A DNA stretch of 26,789 nucleotides from Ornithoclostridium sp949298505 (GCA_949298505.1 CASFWW010000024.1:1-26789), one strand, 5' to 3'; shown: positions 6,863 through 15,774, counted from the stretch's first letter. The notes: a model not told the origin generated them from the sequence alone. Program-made: numbers and translations.

Positions 6863-9319
6863 ATGAGCATCAGAAAAAGTATTGAAAAACTCATAAAAAA
6901 AATAAGCGACAGATTCACCGGCAACGGTCTTATGCAGGAAGAAAACGTCGCCGCCGGCGACAGATACGTGACTCCCGGCATCGGCGATCTGATAAGGCGT
7001 TCAGGCGCGGACGGGATCGTTCTCCTGAAAAACGACGGCGTATTGCCGCTCGAAAAAGGCGTAAAAGTCGCCGTTTTCGGCAGGTGCCAGATCAACTGGT
7101 TTTACGTCGGTTACGGCAGCGGCGGCAACGTCAACTCGCCTTATAAAGTAAATCTCGCAGACGCACTCAGACAAGCCGAAAAGAACGGCTTCGTCACCCT
7201 GGACAAAGAAGTGGCGGCGTTTTACGAAAACTGGTGCTCGAAACCGGCAAACGAGCCTAACGACGGTTGGTGGGGGCACTGGCCGATGTGCTATCCCGAA
7301 GCGGACGTCCCGTCCGACCTTGTGACCGTCGCCGCGAAAAACAACGACGTCGCAGTGGTCGTCATAGGTCGCGCCGCGGGCGAGGACAGAGAAAATACGC
7401 TTGAAAAAGGCAGTTATTACCTGACCGACGAAGAAATTGCGCTCCTTGACAAAGTTACGTCTTCTTTCAGAAAGACTGTCGCAGTCATAGACGCCGGCAA
7501 CGTGATAGACATGTCGTGGACGAAAAAGTACGGCGACAAACTGAGCGCGGTGGTTTACGCATGGCAGGGCGGCATGGAAAGCGGCAACGCGGTCGCGGAC
7601 GTGCTGACAGGCGCAGTCAATCCTTCAGGCAGACTGACCGACACTATAGCCGAAACTTACGACGACTATCCTTCGTCCGCAAACTTCGGCGGGCTGGATT
7701 ACAACGAATACAAAGAGGACGTCTACGTAGGATACAGATACTTCGAGACCTTTAAGAAAGACAAGGTCCTCTACCCGTTCGGTTTCGGGCTTTCGTATAC
7801 CGATTTCTCAATACAGGTCGACGATTTCAAAAAGACGGAAAAAGGAACAGAGGTATGCGTGACAGTGAAAAACACGGGCAAGCGCGCCGGTCGCGAGGTC
7901 GTACAGCTTTACGCAAGCGCGCCGCAGGGCAAACTGGGCAAACCCTCTAAAGTTCTGGTCGCCTTCGCAAAGACCGCGCTTCTCGAAGCCGGCGCAAGCG
8001 AACGCGTGACCCTTACCTGCGACGACTACGCATACTCGTCTTACGACGACGGCGGAGTTACCGGCAACGCATATTCGTACGTTCTCGAAAAGGGAGAATA
8101 CGTATTCTTCGTCGGCAACAGCGTGAGGACGCAGACGATCGCCGGCAGATATACGTTGAACACAGACAAGGTTTTAGTTACCCTTACCCCCGTATGCAGA
8201 GTGAAAGACCCGTTCGACAGACTCAAAGCGGTCGAAAAGGACGGCGAGGTGACTATGGCTTACGAACCCACTCCGGTCGCGGACTACGACCTGAAAAAAC
8301 GCATACTCGACTCTCTCCCCGCGGAAATACCGCCGAGAAAATACAACGGCGAAAACTTCGGGGACGTGCTCTCCGGCAAATTCTCCGTCGACGATTTCGT
8401 CGCGGTCCTGAACGTAGAGGAATTGCAGGCTCTGACAAGAGGCTACGGCTGCATGAACGCGCCTCAGGGCGTGTCCGGAAACGCCGGTTCTTACGGCGGG
8501 ATCATCAGGTCGCTTGAAGAAAAAGGCGTGCGCGCGGTGATCACTACGGACGGACCCGCCGGGATAAGGATCGGGCATTACAACGCGCTCCTCCCCTGCG
8601 GCACCGCTCTCGCCTGCACCTGGGATCCGGCGCTGGTTGAAAAGCTGTACGAAAAAGTGGGCGACGAAATGATCCACTACAACACAGACGTATTGCTCGG
8701 CGCAGGCATGAATATACACCGCAATCCGCTGTGCGGCAGAAACTTCGAATATTACTCTGAAGACCCGCTGATCAGCGGCAAATTCGCCGCCGCGTTCACC
8801 AAGGGTATCCAAAGCCGCGGCAAGGCGGCATGTCCCAAACATTTCGCATGCAACAATCAGGAAGTCAGGCGCAACGTCTGCGACAGCCGCGTATCCGAAC
8901 GCGCGCTCCGCGAGATCTATCTGAAGGGCTTCGAGATCTGCGTCAAGGAAAGCAACCCGATCAATATCATGACCTCGTACAACAAGCTGAACGGGGTCTG
9001 GTGTCACTACAACTTCGACACCGTCTCAGTGGTCCTGCGCGGAGAATGGGGCTTTGACGGCACCGTGATCACGGACTGGTGGATGAAAAAAAGCGCCAGT
9101 CCGGAATTTCCGAAGATCAACGACAACGCATACAGGATCCGCTCCCGCGTCGACGTACTGATGCCGGGCACGATAACCTACTCTACGAAGGGCTACAAAA
9201 AGTATAAAGATCTGATAAAATCAGTCGGAAAAGAAGGCTGTATCACGCTTGCCGAAATTCAGGAGGCCGCGAAAAACACTTTGAGAACGCTGATAAGACT
9301 GGATAAGAACAAGGCGTAA
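6863..9319 (+). CDS. GH3 beta-glucosidase with reversed domain order
   Basis: The 818-residue protein is a glycoside hydrolase family 3 enzyme whose C-domain comes first. Residues about 40-310 carry the alpha/beta sandwich domain, with G-E-D-R-E (173-177) as the likely acid/base glutamate region. About 315-440 is a fibronectin-III-like domain. About 500-815 is the TIM barrel, with D-G-P-A-G (563-567), G-R-N-F-E-Y-Y-S-E-D-P (625-635), K-H-F (659-661) and nucleophile Asp738 in T-D-W-W. This swapped order is known from Ruminococcus albus and Butyrivibrio beta-glucosidases. There is no signal peptide, so it is probably cytoplasmic. A GAGG ribosome site precedes the ATG. No clear terminator follows. 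Confidence 0.93.
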   Translation: MSIRKSIEKLIKKISDRFTGNGLMQEENVAAGDRYVTPGIGDLIRRSGADGIVLLKNDGVLPLEKGVKVAVFGRCQINWFYVGYGSGGNVNSPYKVNLADALRQAEKNGFVTLDKEVAAFYENWCSKPANEPNDGWWGHWPMCYPEADVPSDLVTVAAKNNDVAVVVIGRAAGEDRENTLEKGSYYLTDEEIALLDKVTSSFRKTVAVIDAGNVIDMSWTKKYGDKLSAVVYAWQGGMESGNAVADVLTGAVNPSGRLTDTIAETYDDYPSSANFGGLDYNEYKEDVYVGYRYFETFKKDKVLYPFGFGLSYTDFSIQVDDFKKTEKGTEVCVTVKNTGKRAGREVVQLYASAPQGKLGKPSKVLVAFAKTALLEAGASERVTLTCDDYAYSSYDDGGVTGNAYSYVLEKGEYVFFVGNSVRTQTIAGRYTLNTDKVLVTLTPVCRVKDPFDRLKAVEKDGEVTMAYEPTPVADYDLKKRILDSLPAEIPPRKYNGENFGDVLSGKFSVDDFVAVLNVEELQALTRGYGCMNAPQGVSGNAGSYGGIIRSLEEKGVRAVITTDGPAGIRIGHYNALLPCGTALACTWDPALVEKLYEKVGDEMIHYNTDVLLGAGMNIHRNPLCGRNFEYYSEDPLISGKFAAAFTKGIQSRGKAACPKHFACNNQEVRRNVCDSRVSERALREIYLKGFEICVKESNPINIMTSYNKLNGVWCHYNFDTVSVVLRGEWGFDGTVITDWWMKKSASPEFPKINDNAYRIRSRVDVLMPGTITYSTKGYKKYKDLIKSVGKEGCITLAEIQEAAKNTLRTLIRLDKNKA

Positions 9320-9473
9320 GCAAACCCGTTATCCGTGTGTATCTTTTAACAGGTCATCCGACGCATACGTTCGCTAAGCGCGCGATATTTTCGCAGTATT
9401 TCCGAAAAATCCGCCCCTTTTAAGCGTATATATTGTGAAAACCGTTTTCTCAATCAAGCGAAAGGAGGAGAAT

Positions 9474-10772
9474 ATGAAAACCAAAATCAAGATTTTTGCC
9501 ACGCTTCTGGTGCTGATATTCGCTGTCACGGCGTTTGCGGCTTGCTCTCAGGGAAAAAGCAGGACGCTTGGCGAACCCGCCGCGATGAGCTCCCCCGGAT
9601 ATTCTGAGCTGACCGGCGAAGGATACAAGGTCTTAAGAGAGTCGGCGAAAACTTTTTCTTTCGATCTTTCGGCGAAGATCACGGGCGAAAAAGACGAAAA
9701 CTTCGCGATATCGCCTATAAGCGTCTATGCGGCTCTCGCGTTGGCGGCGGAATGTGCGGGGGGCAACACTCGCGGTCAGATACTAAGCGCGATGAACACC
9801 TCTTACGACACTCTTTTTGAAAACTACGGATTGCTCATCCGCTCTCTTCAACGCGAGTTCAGGACAGGAAAGCTCACGCTTTACAACTCCGTATGGCTGG
9901 GCGAAAACGTCCCGTTCAGGCAAAGCGCGATAGATACCCTTTCAGATAAATACTTCTGTTATTCCTACTCTGCCGATTTTGCAGGCGACAACGCAAACGC
10001 AAACAAAGCCGTCCGTTATTATGTGAAGAAACAGACCGGCGGGCTTATCGACTGCGATTTCGATCTGAGCACCGATACTCTTTTCACGCTGATATCCACT
10101 CTTTACCTCAAAGATACATGGCTGATATACGGCGATGATATTTCTTTAACCGACCACGATTACACGTTCAAAGGCGCAGACGGCGAAACAAGCGAAAAAT
10201 TCTTACAGCCCGATTATCTCGCAGGCAGAGCTTTCAAAGGCAACGGTTTTACCTCTTTCTATACTGAGACCTATGCGGGATATAAGATAAAATTCGTTTT
10301 TCCCGACGAAGGCACAGACGTAAAAGACGTTTTCACCGCAGAAAACCTCGCCGCAGTAAATGCGGAAAGCGATTTCAACGCGATAGACGACGAAGCGCGC
10401 AAACAGTACTATACCCGCTGTCTGTTCCCCGAATTCAATGCGGGATTCGACGGCAACTTAAAAGGCGTGCTTTCCGCGATGGGGATAACCGACCTGTTCA
10501 CGACCGCCTGCAATATGAGCGGGCTTATCGACGATTCTTTCTCTTCCCCCGTCTTTTGCCCCGAAGTAAAACACGTGGCTAAGCTCAGCGTAGACAAAAA
10601 AGGGATAGAAGGCGCGGCCGTCACCGTAATAGCCGGCGACGGAGCCGCCGGTCCGGGACCCGAGGAATACGAAAAAGTCTATCTGGATTTCGTCGTAGAC
10701 AGATCTTTCGGGTTTATCGTGACGGACAGCGGCGACGTTCCTCTGTTCACGGGTATAATAAACGCTGTCTGA
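9474..10772 (+). CDS. secreted serpin (lipoprotein) protease inhibitor
   Basis: I start at the ATG at 9474, which has AAAGGAGG just upstream, rather than at an in-frame GTG at 9435. The 432-residue product has a lipoprotein-like signal (F-A-A-C near 21-24) and then a full serpin fold. Visible landmarks are N-F-A-I-S-P-I-S-V-Y-A-A-L near the N-terminus, L-I-S-T-L-Y-L-K-D-T-W mid-protein, and the C-terminal R-S-F-G-F-I-V-T-D-S-G-D-V-P-L-F-T-G. The hinge before the reactive loop reads K-K-G-I-E-G-A-A-V-T-V. Serpins trap serine or cysteine proteases by insertion of the cleaved loop. The hinge differs from consensus at P14 (Ile) and P12 (Gly), and the loop is several residues long, so P1 cannot be fixed. 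Confidence 0.92.
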   Translation: MKTKIKIFATLLVLIFAVTAFAACSQGKSRTLGEPAAMSSPGYSELTGEGYKVLRESAKTFSFDLSAKITGEKDENFAISPISVYAALALAAECAGGNTRGQILSAMNTSYDTLFENYGLLIRSLQREFRTGKLTLYNSVWLGENVPFRQSAIDTLSDKYFCYSYSADFAGDNANANKAVRYYVKKQTGGLIDCDFDLSTDTLFTLISTLYLKDTWLIYGDDISLTDHDYTFKGADGETSEKFLQPDYLAGRAFKGNGFTSFYTETYAGYKIKFVFPDEGTDVKDVFTAENLAAVNAESDFNAIDDEARKQYYTRCLFPEFNAGFDGNLKGVLSAMGITDLFTTACNMSGLIDDSFSSPVFCPEVKHVAKLSVDKKGIEGAAVTVIAGDGAAGPGPEEYEKVYLDFVVDRSFGFIVTDSGDVPLFTGIINAV

Positions 10773-10810
10773 CATTAAAAGTTTCAGCAAACGGAAAATC
10801 AGTGAGAAAC

Positions 10811-10850
10811 GACGGCGTTTTGCTCAAAATCGCAAAACGCCGTCATTTTT
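10811..10850 (+). terminator. intrinsic terminator of the serpin gene
   Basis: A perfect 13-bp stem (10811-10823 with 10832-10844), an 8-base loop, then ATTTTT. Confidence 0.9.
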
Positions 10851-10853
10851 ATT

Positions 10854-11191
10854 GTAAAACCGCGTCGCCCTGCCTACCCCCTTAAAGACGGGAAATTCGC
10901 AAAAACACCGTCCCGGGCGAGCGCGGTCAAACTTTTACATGATATTCATTATCAAAAGCGGCATAGAACCTTACTTCCGCCGCCGAAAGTTTTCTGAAAA
11001 AAGACTCCGCCTGTTAATTATCTTCAAAGATACGGCAACGATAAACTCTACCGTAAAACTTATTAAGTCAGATCTTTAACTTTAACTTTGAACCGTAACG
11101 ACTTTTAACGCAGCCATTATCGGATCTACTCCCCGGTTGTGCCAAATCTTTATTCAAGGAACCACCGCACACGCGGCGCGCGCCGTTCACC
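10854..11191. other. gene-free intergenic stretch
   Basis: Between the serpin terminator and the convergent DIP1984-like gene I see no credible reading frame, RNA gene or repeat. A GC-only run near 11174-11190 (GCGGCGCGCGCCG) could form a short stem after the minus-strand gene but lacks a T-run. Confidence 0.5.
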
Positions 11192-11920
11192 TCAAATATT
11201 CACCTCTATGTAATTGGTAAGATTCGCCCTGTCGATCGCGATCTGAAGATCGGATATCCTGAGCCTGAGGTCTTTGAGCTGCGCTTTGACTTCGTCAACG
11301 TCGTAGACGCATTCGCAGTATTCGACGACGCCGTTATAAGTTACGGAACGGCTTTTCTGCTTTCTTGAAGCGAGGCTTTCGAGTTGCGCCTTCTCGTTCT
11401 GCATCTGCGCGAGCAGGATCAGCGCTTCGCCCAGAGTAACGTCGAAGCCGTCCACCTTTACCACGCCGTTTGCCACCGCGAGCGCGCAACGGACAGCGCG
11501 TATCTTCGCGTCGATCTTTTCAATTTCTTCGCGTGTCCTCGCATAGTCGTAAGACGACGTTGTTTTAATCTCGCCCTCCTTGTAAGACACTGTACAGTTG
11601 TTGTCTTCGAAATAGATAAGCGCCTTTTTCTGCGCTTCGAGTTCTTTGATCTGCTTCATTGCCTGAATATGACATATCTTCATTTTTTTGTCCTCCTTGA
11701 AATACTCTTTATTATCTTCTTCCGCCCATAAGTAGTCGTCCTCTTCCGGGGAACCGAAATATCCCGTGTCGTCAAGGTATTCTTTATATTCTTTCCTCGT
11801 AAACGGGGTCAGATGCTTTATTACCGCCTCCGGAAGTTCTGCGTAACTTTCAAAAGAAAGCCGATCTCTTACTTCTTTCGGCAACCCGAGATACATTCTT
11901 TTCAACCCTGTCTCTTTCAC
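11192..11920 (-). CDS. DIP1984-like coiled-coil protein with N-terminal extension
   Basis: The frame is open from an ATG at 11950, but I choose GTG at 11920: it has AAAGGAG 6-7 bases upstream, and the likely -10 box (11949-11954) overlaps the ATG. This gives about 242 residues. The last 164 residues, from an internal ATG at 11683, look like a complete protein of the DIP1984-like type common in Clostridia: two helical hairpins, with V-S-Y-K-E-G-E and T-Y-N-G-V-V-E-Y segments and a closing heptad-rich part. That internal ATG has a perfect AAGGAGG site with good spacing. The first 79 residues are charged and unrecognised. Two products from one frame, or a fusion, are both possible. Function unknown. 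Confidence 0.65.
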   Translation of the reverse strand: MKETGLKRMYLGLPKEVRDRLSFESYAELPEAVIKHLTPFTRKEYKEYLDDTGYFGSPEEDDYLWAEEDNKEYFKEDKKMKICHIQAMKQIKELEAQKKALIYFEDNNCTVSYKEGEIKTTSSYDYARTREEIEKIDAKIRAVRCALAVANGVVKVDGFDVTLGEALILLAQMQNEKAQLESLASRKQKSRSVTYNGVVEYCECVYDVDEVKAQLKDLRLRISDLQIAIDRANLTNYIEVNI

Positions 11921-11948
11921 TATTTTCTCCTTTCCCTTCCGCAAGATC

Positions 11949-11977
11949 ATTATCCCACCTTTGCCAATATTTGTAAA
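11949..11977 (-). promoter_or_regulatory. likely promoter of the DIP1984-like gene
   Basis: On the minus strand TTTACA (11972-11977), a 17-base spacer and GATAAT (11949-11954). It supports the GTG start at 11920. Confidence 0.5.
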
Positions 11978-12000
11978 TTGTCAATAGTTATAATTTTTTT

Positions 12001-12100
12001 TGACCACCTTTTTAAAACGTTTTTTCATATTAATAAGCCATATGTTCCGTTATTATACGAATTTAAAAAGATTAATATTATTGAATATGACCACTTTTTA
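12001..12100. promoter_or_regulatory. direct repeats TGACCAC(C)TTTTTA between the divergent genes
   Basis: The motif TGACCACCTTTTTA occurs at 12001-12014 and as TGACCACTTTTTA at 12088-12100, 87 bases apart. The second copy lies inside the spacer of the WYL promoter. They may be operators of the WYL regulator; this is inference. Confidence 0.4.
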
Positions 12101-12109
12101 TGGTAAACT
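12081..12109 (+). promoter_or_regulatory. likely promoter of the WYL regulator
   Basis: TTGAAT (12081-12086), a 17-base spacer and TAAACT (12104-12109), about 30 bases before the ATG. The AAGGAGA ribosome site follows. Confidence 0.55.
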
Positions 12110-12139
12110 GTTATCAGACCAATAAGGAGAAAGCCGGAA

Positions 12140-13174
12140 ATGACCGAAAAGATCAAGATAAACGTGACAAAGGAGACGGCGGATATACTTATAAAAGACG
12201 CGGAGTCTTTCGAATTTTATAAAAAGGACGGGCGCACGCTCAACAAAAACGCGCTTTACACCCGCATAATAGTGAATTATCACGATTCTTACCGCGCTAA
12301 AGAAGCGGAACTTTTCGAATATCTCAAAAAGAAGCTGTCGAAAAGCAAGGCATCAGGTCAGGATACGGAAGCGTTGTGTTATGAGATCGCCGCGCATATC
12401 AACAAGCTGAACGCCGCGCGCAGCCGCGAAAAATTCGACTGCGCCCTTTCTGTCAAACCGACAAAGGAATCAGAACCGGTCATCGCGTATACAGAAGAAT
12501 ATCTGCTTAAAGGCGCGACCCTTTCGGAATATTTCCGCAATATGTTTTCATCGTACGCGTCCCTTCCTCAGGATGAGCGCGAAAAAATAGTCTTTATGCC
12601 GCAATATGACGCGATAATGCAGGCTGTCGGACAAAAAAAGAAGATCTTCGTGACGACGACTTCCTTAAGCGGCAATAAGAAGCATGAACTTTCCCCTTTC
12701 GCGCTTACAGACTCCAAGGAAGAACTGCACGTGTATCTGCTCTCCTGCAACAACGGCGTTTGCCTGCCGATGAGACTTTCCAGGATAGAAAGCGTGGCGG
12801 TACTTTCGGAAAACGCCGTGTTCACTGATGAACAAAAGGCGACTTTTGCAAAAATGCTCGCCTACGGTCCGCAGTTCCGTTACGGTAAAAACGAAGGCGA
12901 AGTAAGAATACAATTATCGCACAGAGGAACAGAACTGTTCAAAAAGATGTACGTACACCGTCCCGTGCCTGTAAAAATCGAGAACAACGACTATTATTTC
13001 GAATGTTCGCACAATCAGATAATCCAGTACTTCGTACGATTCGGCAAAGAAGCGTACGTGGTATCCCCTCAAAGCGTACGCGATTCCGTGCGCAATTTTT
13101 ACGCCGACGCGATCGACCGCTACGACGCGGGCACAAGGCATTTTTCAAAAATAAAGACGGATACACGGCAATAA
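12140..13174 (+). CDS. WYL-domain transcriptional regulator with RHH-like N-terminus
   Basis: The 344-residue protein starts with a short strand plus two helices (1-50: K-I-K-I-N-V-T-K-E-T-A, then L-N-K-N-A-L-Y-T-R-I-I) that resemble a ribbon-helix-helix DNA-binding domain. A helical linker (50-140) follows, then a WYL domain (about 150-222) containing E-L-S-P-F-A-L and H-V-Y-L-L in place of the name-giving W-Y-L, and a WCX-like C-terminal extension (250-325). WYL domains bind ligands, sometimes nucleic acid or nucleotides, and often regulate defence or stress genes; a RHH-WYL protein (WYL1) is an accessory of Cas13d in Ruminococcus. No CRISPR locus is present here. It is divergent from the DIP1984-like gene, which is its most likely target. 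Confidence 0.82.
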   Translation: MTEKIKINVTKETADILIKDAESFEFYKKDGRTLNKNALYTRIIVNYHDSYRAKEAELFEYLKKKLSKSKASGQDTEALCYEIAAHINKLNAARSREKFDCALSVKPTKESEPVIAYTEEYLLKGATLSEYFRNMFSSYASLPQDEREKIVFMPQYDAIMQAVGQKKKIFVTTTSLSGNKKHELSPFALTDSKEELHVYLLSCNNGVCLPMRLSRIESVAVLSENAVFTDEQKATFAKMLAYGPQFRYGKNEGEVRIQLSHRGTELFKKMYVHRPVPVKIENNDYYFECSHNQIIQYFVRFGKEAYVVSPQSVRDSVRNFYADAIDRYDAGTRHFSKIKTDTRQ

Positions 13175-13306
13175 AGCAGGATCTCGTCGCCGACAGGGGT
13201 TCGGATTTGCGATCACCGACAATTACTGAACCGCGCTTTTCTCAGGCGCGATAAACACAGTCTGAGCGTCGCTCCGGTCGCCAGACAGCCCGTCAGCCGG
13301 GAATTT

Positions 13307-13636
13307 TCAATATGCGGTTATCTGACGGTAGATGATCTTTACGTCTGACGGCACGATCGTACGGGTGCCGTCTTCTGCCACCTTTACTTCAGACGTCAGC
13401 ATCCTGACGATTTCAGCCGCCTCTTCTTTTTCGTTGGAAAGGAAATTGTCGCTGGATATCTCTGCGAACACGTTGTCAAAGGACATCGTGTTTATATAAG
13501 CTATCCTGACCTCGAACCCCATCGCCTTTGCGTTCTGTCTGAACTCGGCAATGTTTTCTGCGTAATAGCGATTGACTTCCATCCATTCTTCTCTTGTCGC
13601 CTTTCCGTAAATCTTGATAAACAGAATATTGTTCAT
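13307..13636 (-). CDS. small protein, function unknown
   Basis: The 109-residue product starts with N-N-I-L-F-I-K-I-Y-G-K-A-T-R-E-E-W and shows no signal peptide or membrane helix. The pattern of strand, helix and strand suggests a small alpha/beta fold. I recognise no family. The start is well supported by GGGAGGAAATTT before the ATG. It has its own likely promoter (TTGTAA, 17 bases, TAAAAT on the minus strand just upstream) and a nearby inverted repeat. It converges on the WYL gene. Confidence 0.72.
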   Translation of the reverse strand: MNNILFIKIYGKATREEWMEVNRYYAENIAEFRQNAKAMGFEVRIAYINTMSFDNVFAEISSDNFLSNEKEEAAEIVRMLTSEVKVAEDGTRTIVPSDVKIIYRQITAY

Positions 13637-13692
13637 AAATTTCCTCCCGGGATATTTCTGATTTTATTTTAACACGCCGCAACAAAAATTAC

Positions 13693-13714
13693 AATACGCA
13701 TTTTTTTGCGTATT
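13693..13714. repeat. inverted repeat upstream of the 109-residue gene
   Basis: AATACGCA (13693-13700), a 6-base T loop and TGCGTATT (13707-13714). It lies just outside the -35 region of the minus-strand gene, so it could be an operator; it has no T-run tail outside the stem. Confidence 0.5.
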
Positions 13715-13756
13715 TCAATACTTTTTATTGCTTTATGTAGTAAATTATCGTGTCTA

Positions 13757-13785
13757 TTTACAATTATTTATTATTATGTTATTAT
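13757..13785 (+). promoter_or_regulatory. promoter of the large lipoprotein
   Basis: TTTACA (13757-13762), a 17-base spacer and TATTAT (13780-13785), leaving an 85-base leader before the ATG at 13878. Confidence 0.6.
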
Positions 13786-13877
13786 AAAAAAGAGCAAAGC
13801 GTCTCATCCTTGTCGTTCAGCGCTCGTTTTACGATATGCCGGACCGTGAATCGGTCGGGCAAAGCAAGGAGGTTATT

Positions 13878-15755
13878 ATGAAAAAATTAATCAGCACGCT
13901 GATATTCACGGCAGTCATCCTCTGCCTTGCCGTCGGCATAACAGCCTGCGGCGGCGATCCCGAGACCGTGCGCGTACTTACGATAACCGGCGCAGACGGT
14001 TTTGATTACGAAACATATAATCTGGGCGATTTCTATTACAAAAAATCAGCCGAAGAAAGCGGAGACTATCCCGACCTTTCTTCTCTGAAGTTTAAAGTCC
14101 AGTACGACGACGGCTCGATTTCGCCTCTCGCATCCGACACGCCGGAGCTTAAACTTGCCGAGATCAAAAAAGACGGCGTAACGGTTGCCGATACCCCCGT
14201 GCTTTACGATGTAGGCACCTGGGAGTACGTTTACGAATATAAAGGCGCAAAGGCAAGCGTATACTTCAGCATACTGCCGGCAATGAACGCGGAGTATGAG
14301 ATCACAGGTCTTCCCTCTTCGTGGATATACAGCGCAATACCCGACCTGACTGAGATTATCGCCGTCAGCGGATATGCCGATCCCCTCGTTTATTTCGGCG
14401 ACGACACGAACGCTTATATATATTACATTCCCGTTGACGTGTACGACGAGAACTTCTCGGATGCCGTTATGGACGCAGATACTTTATTCAATCTCGAATT
14501 CGCTTCGTCTATATATTATCCTTACGAGCCGGACGGAAGCCCCTATAAGGTATACGTCAATGCCGGAGAATACTATTTCTATTTGAAATTGTCCGCTTCC
14601 GGCAATTACGACGCTCAGATAACGAAAATGCAAAAGGTCACCGTACAAAAAGAGATCCTCGAGATCGGTTCCCTGCCCACGTTGGAAGTCTCTTATGAAT
14701 TCGACATCTTCGACGGCCCCGGCAACGCGAAAGTCTCCAAGATATACAGACCCGATTATTCGTTCACGACTACCAATAAAGGCGGAGAAACGGTAAAACT
14801 CTCCACGTCGGACTGGATGAATCCCGACGATGAAGTCAGCGCAGCCACGCCGGATAAAAAATACAAAGTCAAACTCTCCCCCGACACGAGTTTTGACAAC
14901 TACAACACGGATAACCTCTATATAGAATGTACGGTTGCCGTGACGAAAGGACTCGTTGGGTGGGAACAATATACCTTCAAGTTTGACGGCGAAGATCAGC
15001 TTGTGGTAAACAGAGACGTTGAACTGAACGACTGCACTCAAAACGGCCTTCAATTCTTCAACTCGAACAGCTATTCCAACGACGAGTATCTGCTCTCGGA
15101 ATTTTTCGGAATAGTAAAAGTCACCGACGGAAACGGCAAGAAACTGCCCGTATACGCTGAAAATTCGGATACTCCTCTCTATGATGGCGACGAGGGGGCT
15201 TCCGCAAAAGTCGTAAGAACTCTCAAAGGAACTTCGTACGATTATTATATAATTCTCAACGAAATCGCGGTCGGAAACTACACTTTCACCGTGTCTCTGA
15301 TCGACGACGTGAATTTCCGCTGGGGAACGACTCAGAACGACTACGGCAACGCGCCGATAATACTCAATTACTCGGTCGTAGAAAACGATCCCAACGGGTA
15401 CATGAACGTCGTCACGAACTACGTCACGGACGGCACGATCACCATAGATCTGTACGTTGACGAAGCGGCTTACGATCCCGCTCTGCTTGACACGTTTACG
15501 ATAACCAGAGAAGAAAGTCACACTATCGACGAAAACGTCATCTACTCCGACGAAAACGTCTCGATAGACCCGGAAAACGTTCAGGTGAGCGAAACAGGAA
15601 GATCGGGCAGTCAGGTAATACTCACGGCGACTTTGCCCGTAACGATGCCCGACGACACGGATTTCCATTACCTGTGCCTCAGCATAACGATGCAGACCGC
15701 AGAAACCTATGCCGACGTCAACGTATCAGCATATGCTTATCTGAAGCTGAGCTGA
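13878..15755 (+). CDS. large Tyr-rich surface lipoprotein with Ig-like domains
   Basis: I start at 13878, where AAGGAGG is correctly spaced, rather than at the in-frame ATG at 13836. The 625-residue product has a clear lipoprotein signal (I-T-A-C at 21-24) and a mature part rich in Tyr, Asp and Thr. The pattern is of short strands, with a Big-like segment (about 28-135, ending in a V-G-T-W-E-Y-V-Y-E-Y-K-G element) followed by several beta-sandwich-like blocks resembling MBG/YDG domains. No enzyme motif is seen. It is probably anchored to the outer face of the membrane as an adhesin or binding protein. It is a single-gene transcript ended by a strong terminator. Exact domain family is uncertain. 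Confidence 0.8.
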   Translation: MKKLISTLIFTAVILCLAVGITACGGDPETVRVLTITGADGFDYETYNLGDFYYKKSAEESGDYPDLSSLKFKVQYDDGSISPLASDTPELKLAEIKKDGVTVADTPVLYDVGTWEYVYEYKGAKASVYFSILPAMNAEYEITGLPSSWIYSAIPDLTEIIAVSGYADPLVYFGDDTNAYIYYIPVDVYDENFSDAVMDADTLFNLEFASSIYYPYEPDGSPYKVYVNAGEYYFYLKLSASGNYDAQITKMQKVTVQKEILEIGSLPTLEVSYEFDIFDGPGNAKVSKIYRPDYSFTTTNKGGETVKLSTSDWMNPDDEVSAATPDKKYKVKLSPDTSFDNYNTDNLYIECTVAVTKGLVGWEQYTFKFDGEDQLVVNRDVELNDCTQNGLQFFNSNSYSNDEYLLSEFFGIVKVTDGNGKKLPVYAENSDTPLYDGDEGASAKVVRTLKGTSYDYYIILNEIAVGNYTFTVSLIDDVNFRWGTTQNDYGNAPIILNYSVVENDPNGYMNVVTNYVTDGTITIDLYVDEAAYDPALLDTFTITREESHTIDENVIYSDENVSIDPENVQVSETGRSGSQVILTATLPVTMPDDTDFHYLCLSITMQTAETYADVNVSAYAYLKLS

Positions 15756-15774
15756 GCAGACATTACAGACAGAA

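Noticed and set aside
8174..9007. Minus-strand frame inside the GH3 gene
   Set aside because: It lies opposite the catalytic barrel of a full-length GH3 enzyme.
12140..13174. Cas13d accessory WYL1
   Set aside because: The domain layout is similar, but no Cas13 or CRISPR array is in the window.
14484..15668. Long minus-strand frame (394 codons) opposite the lipoprotein
   Set aside because: It is antisense to a gene with signal peptide, promoter, ribosome site and terminator, and its protein has no recognisable motif.
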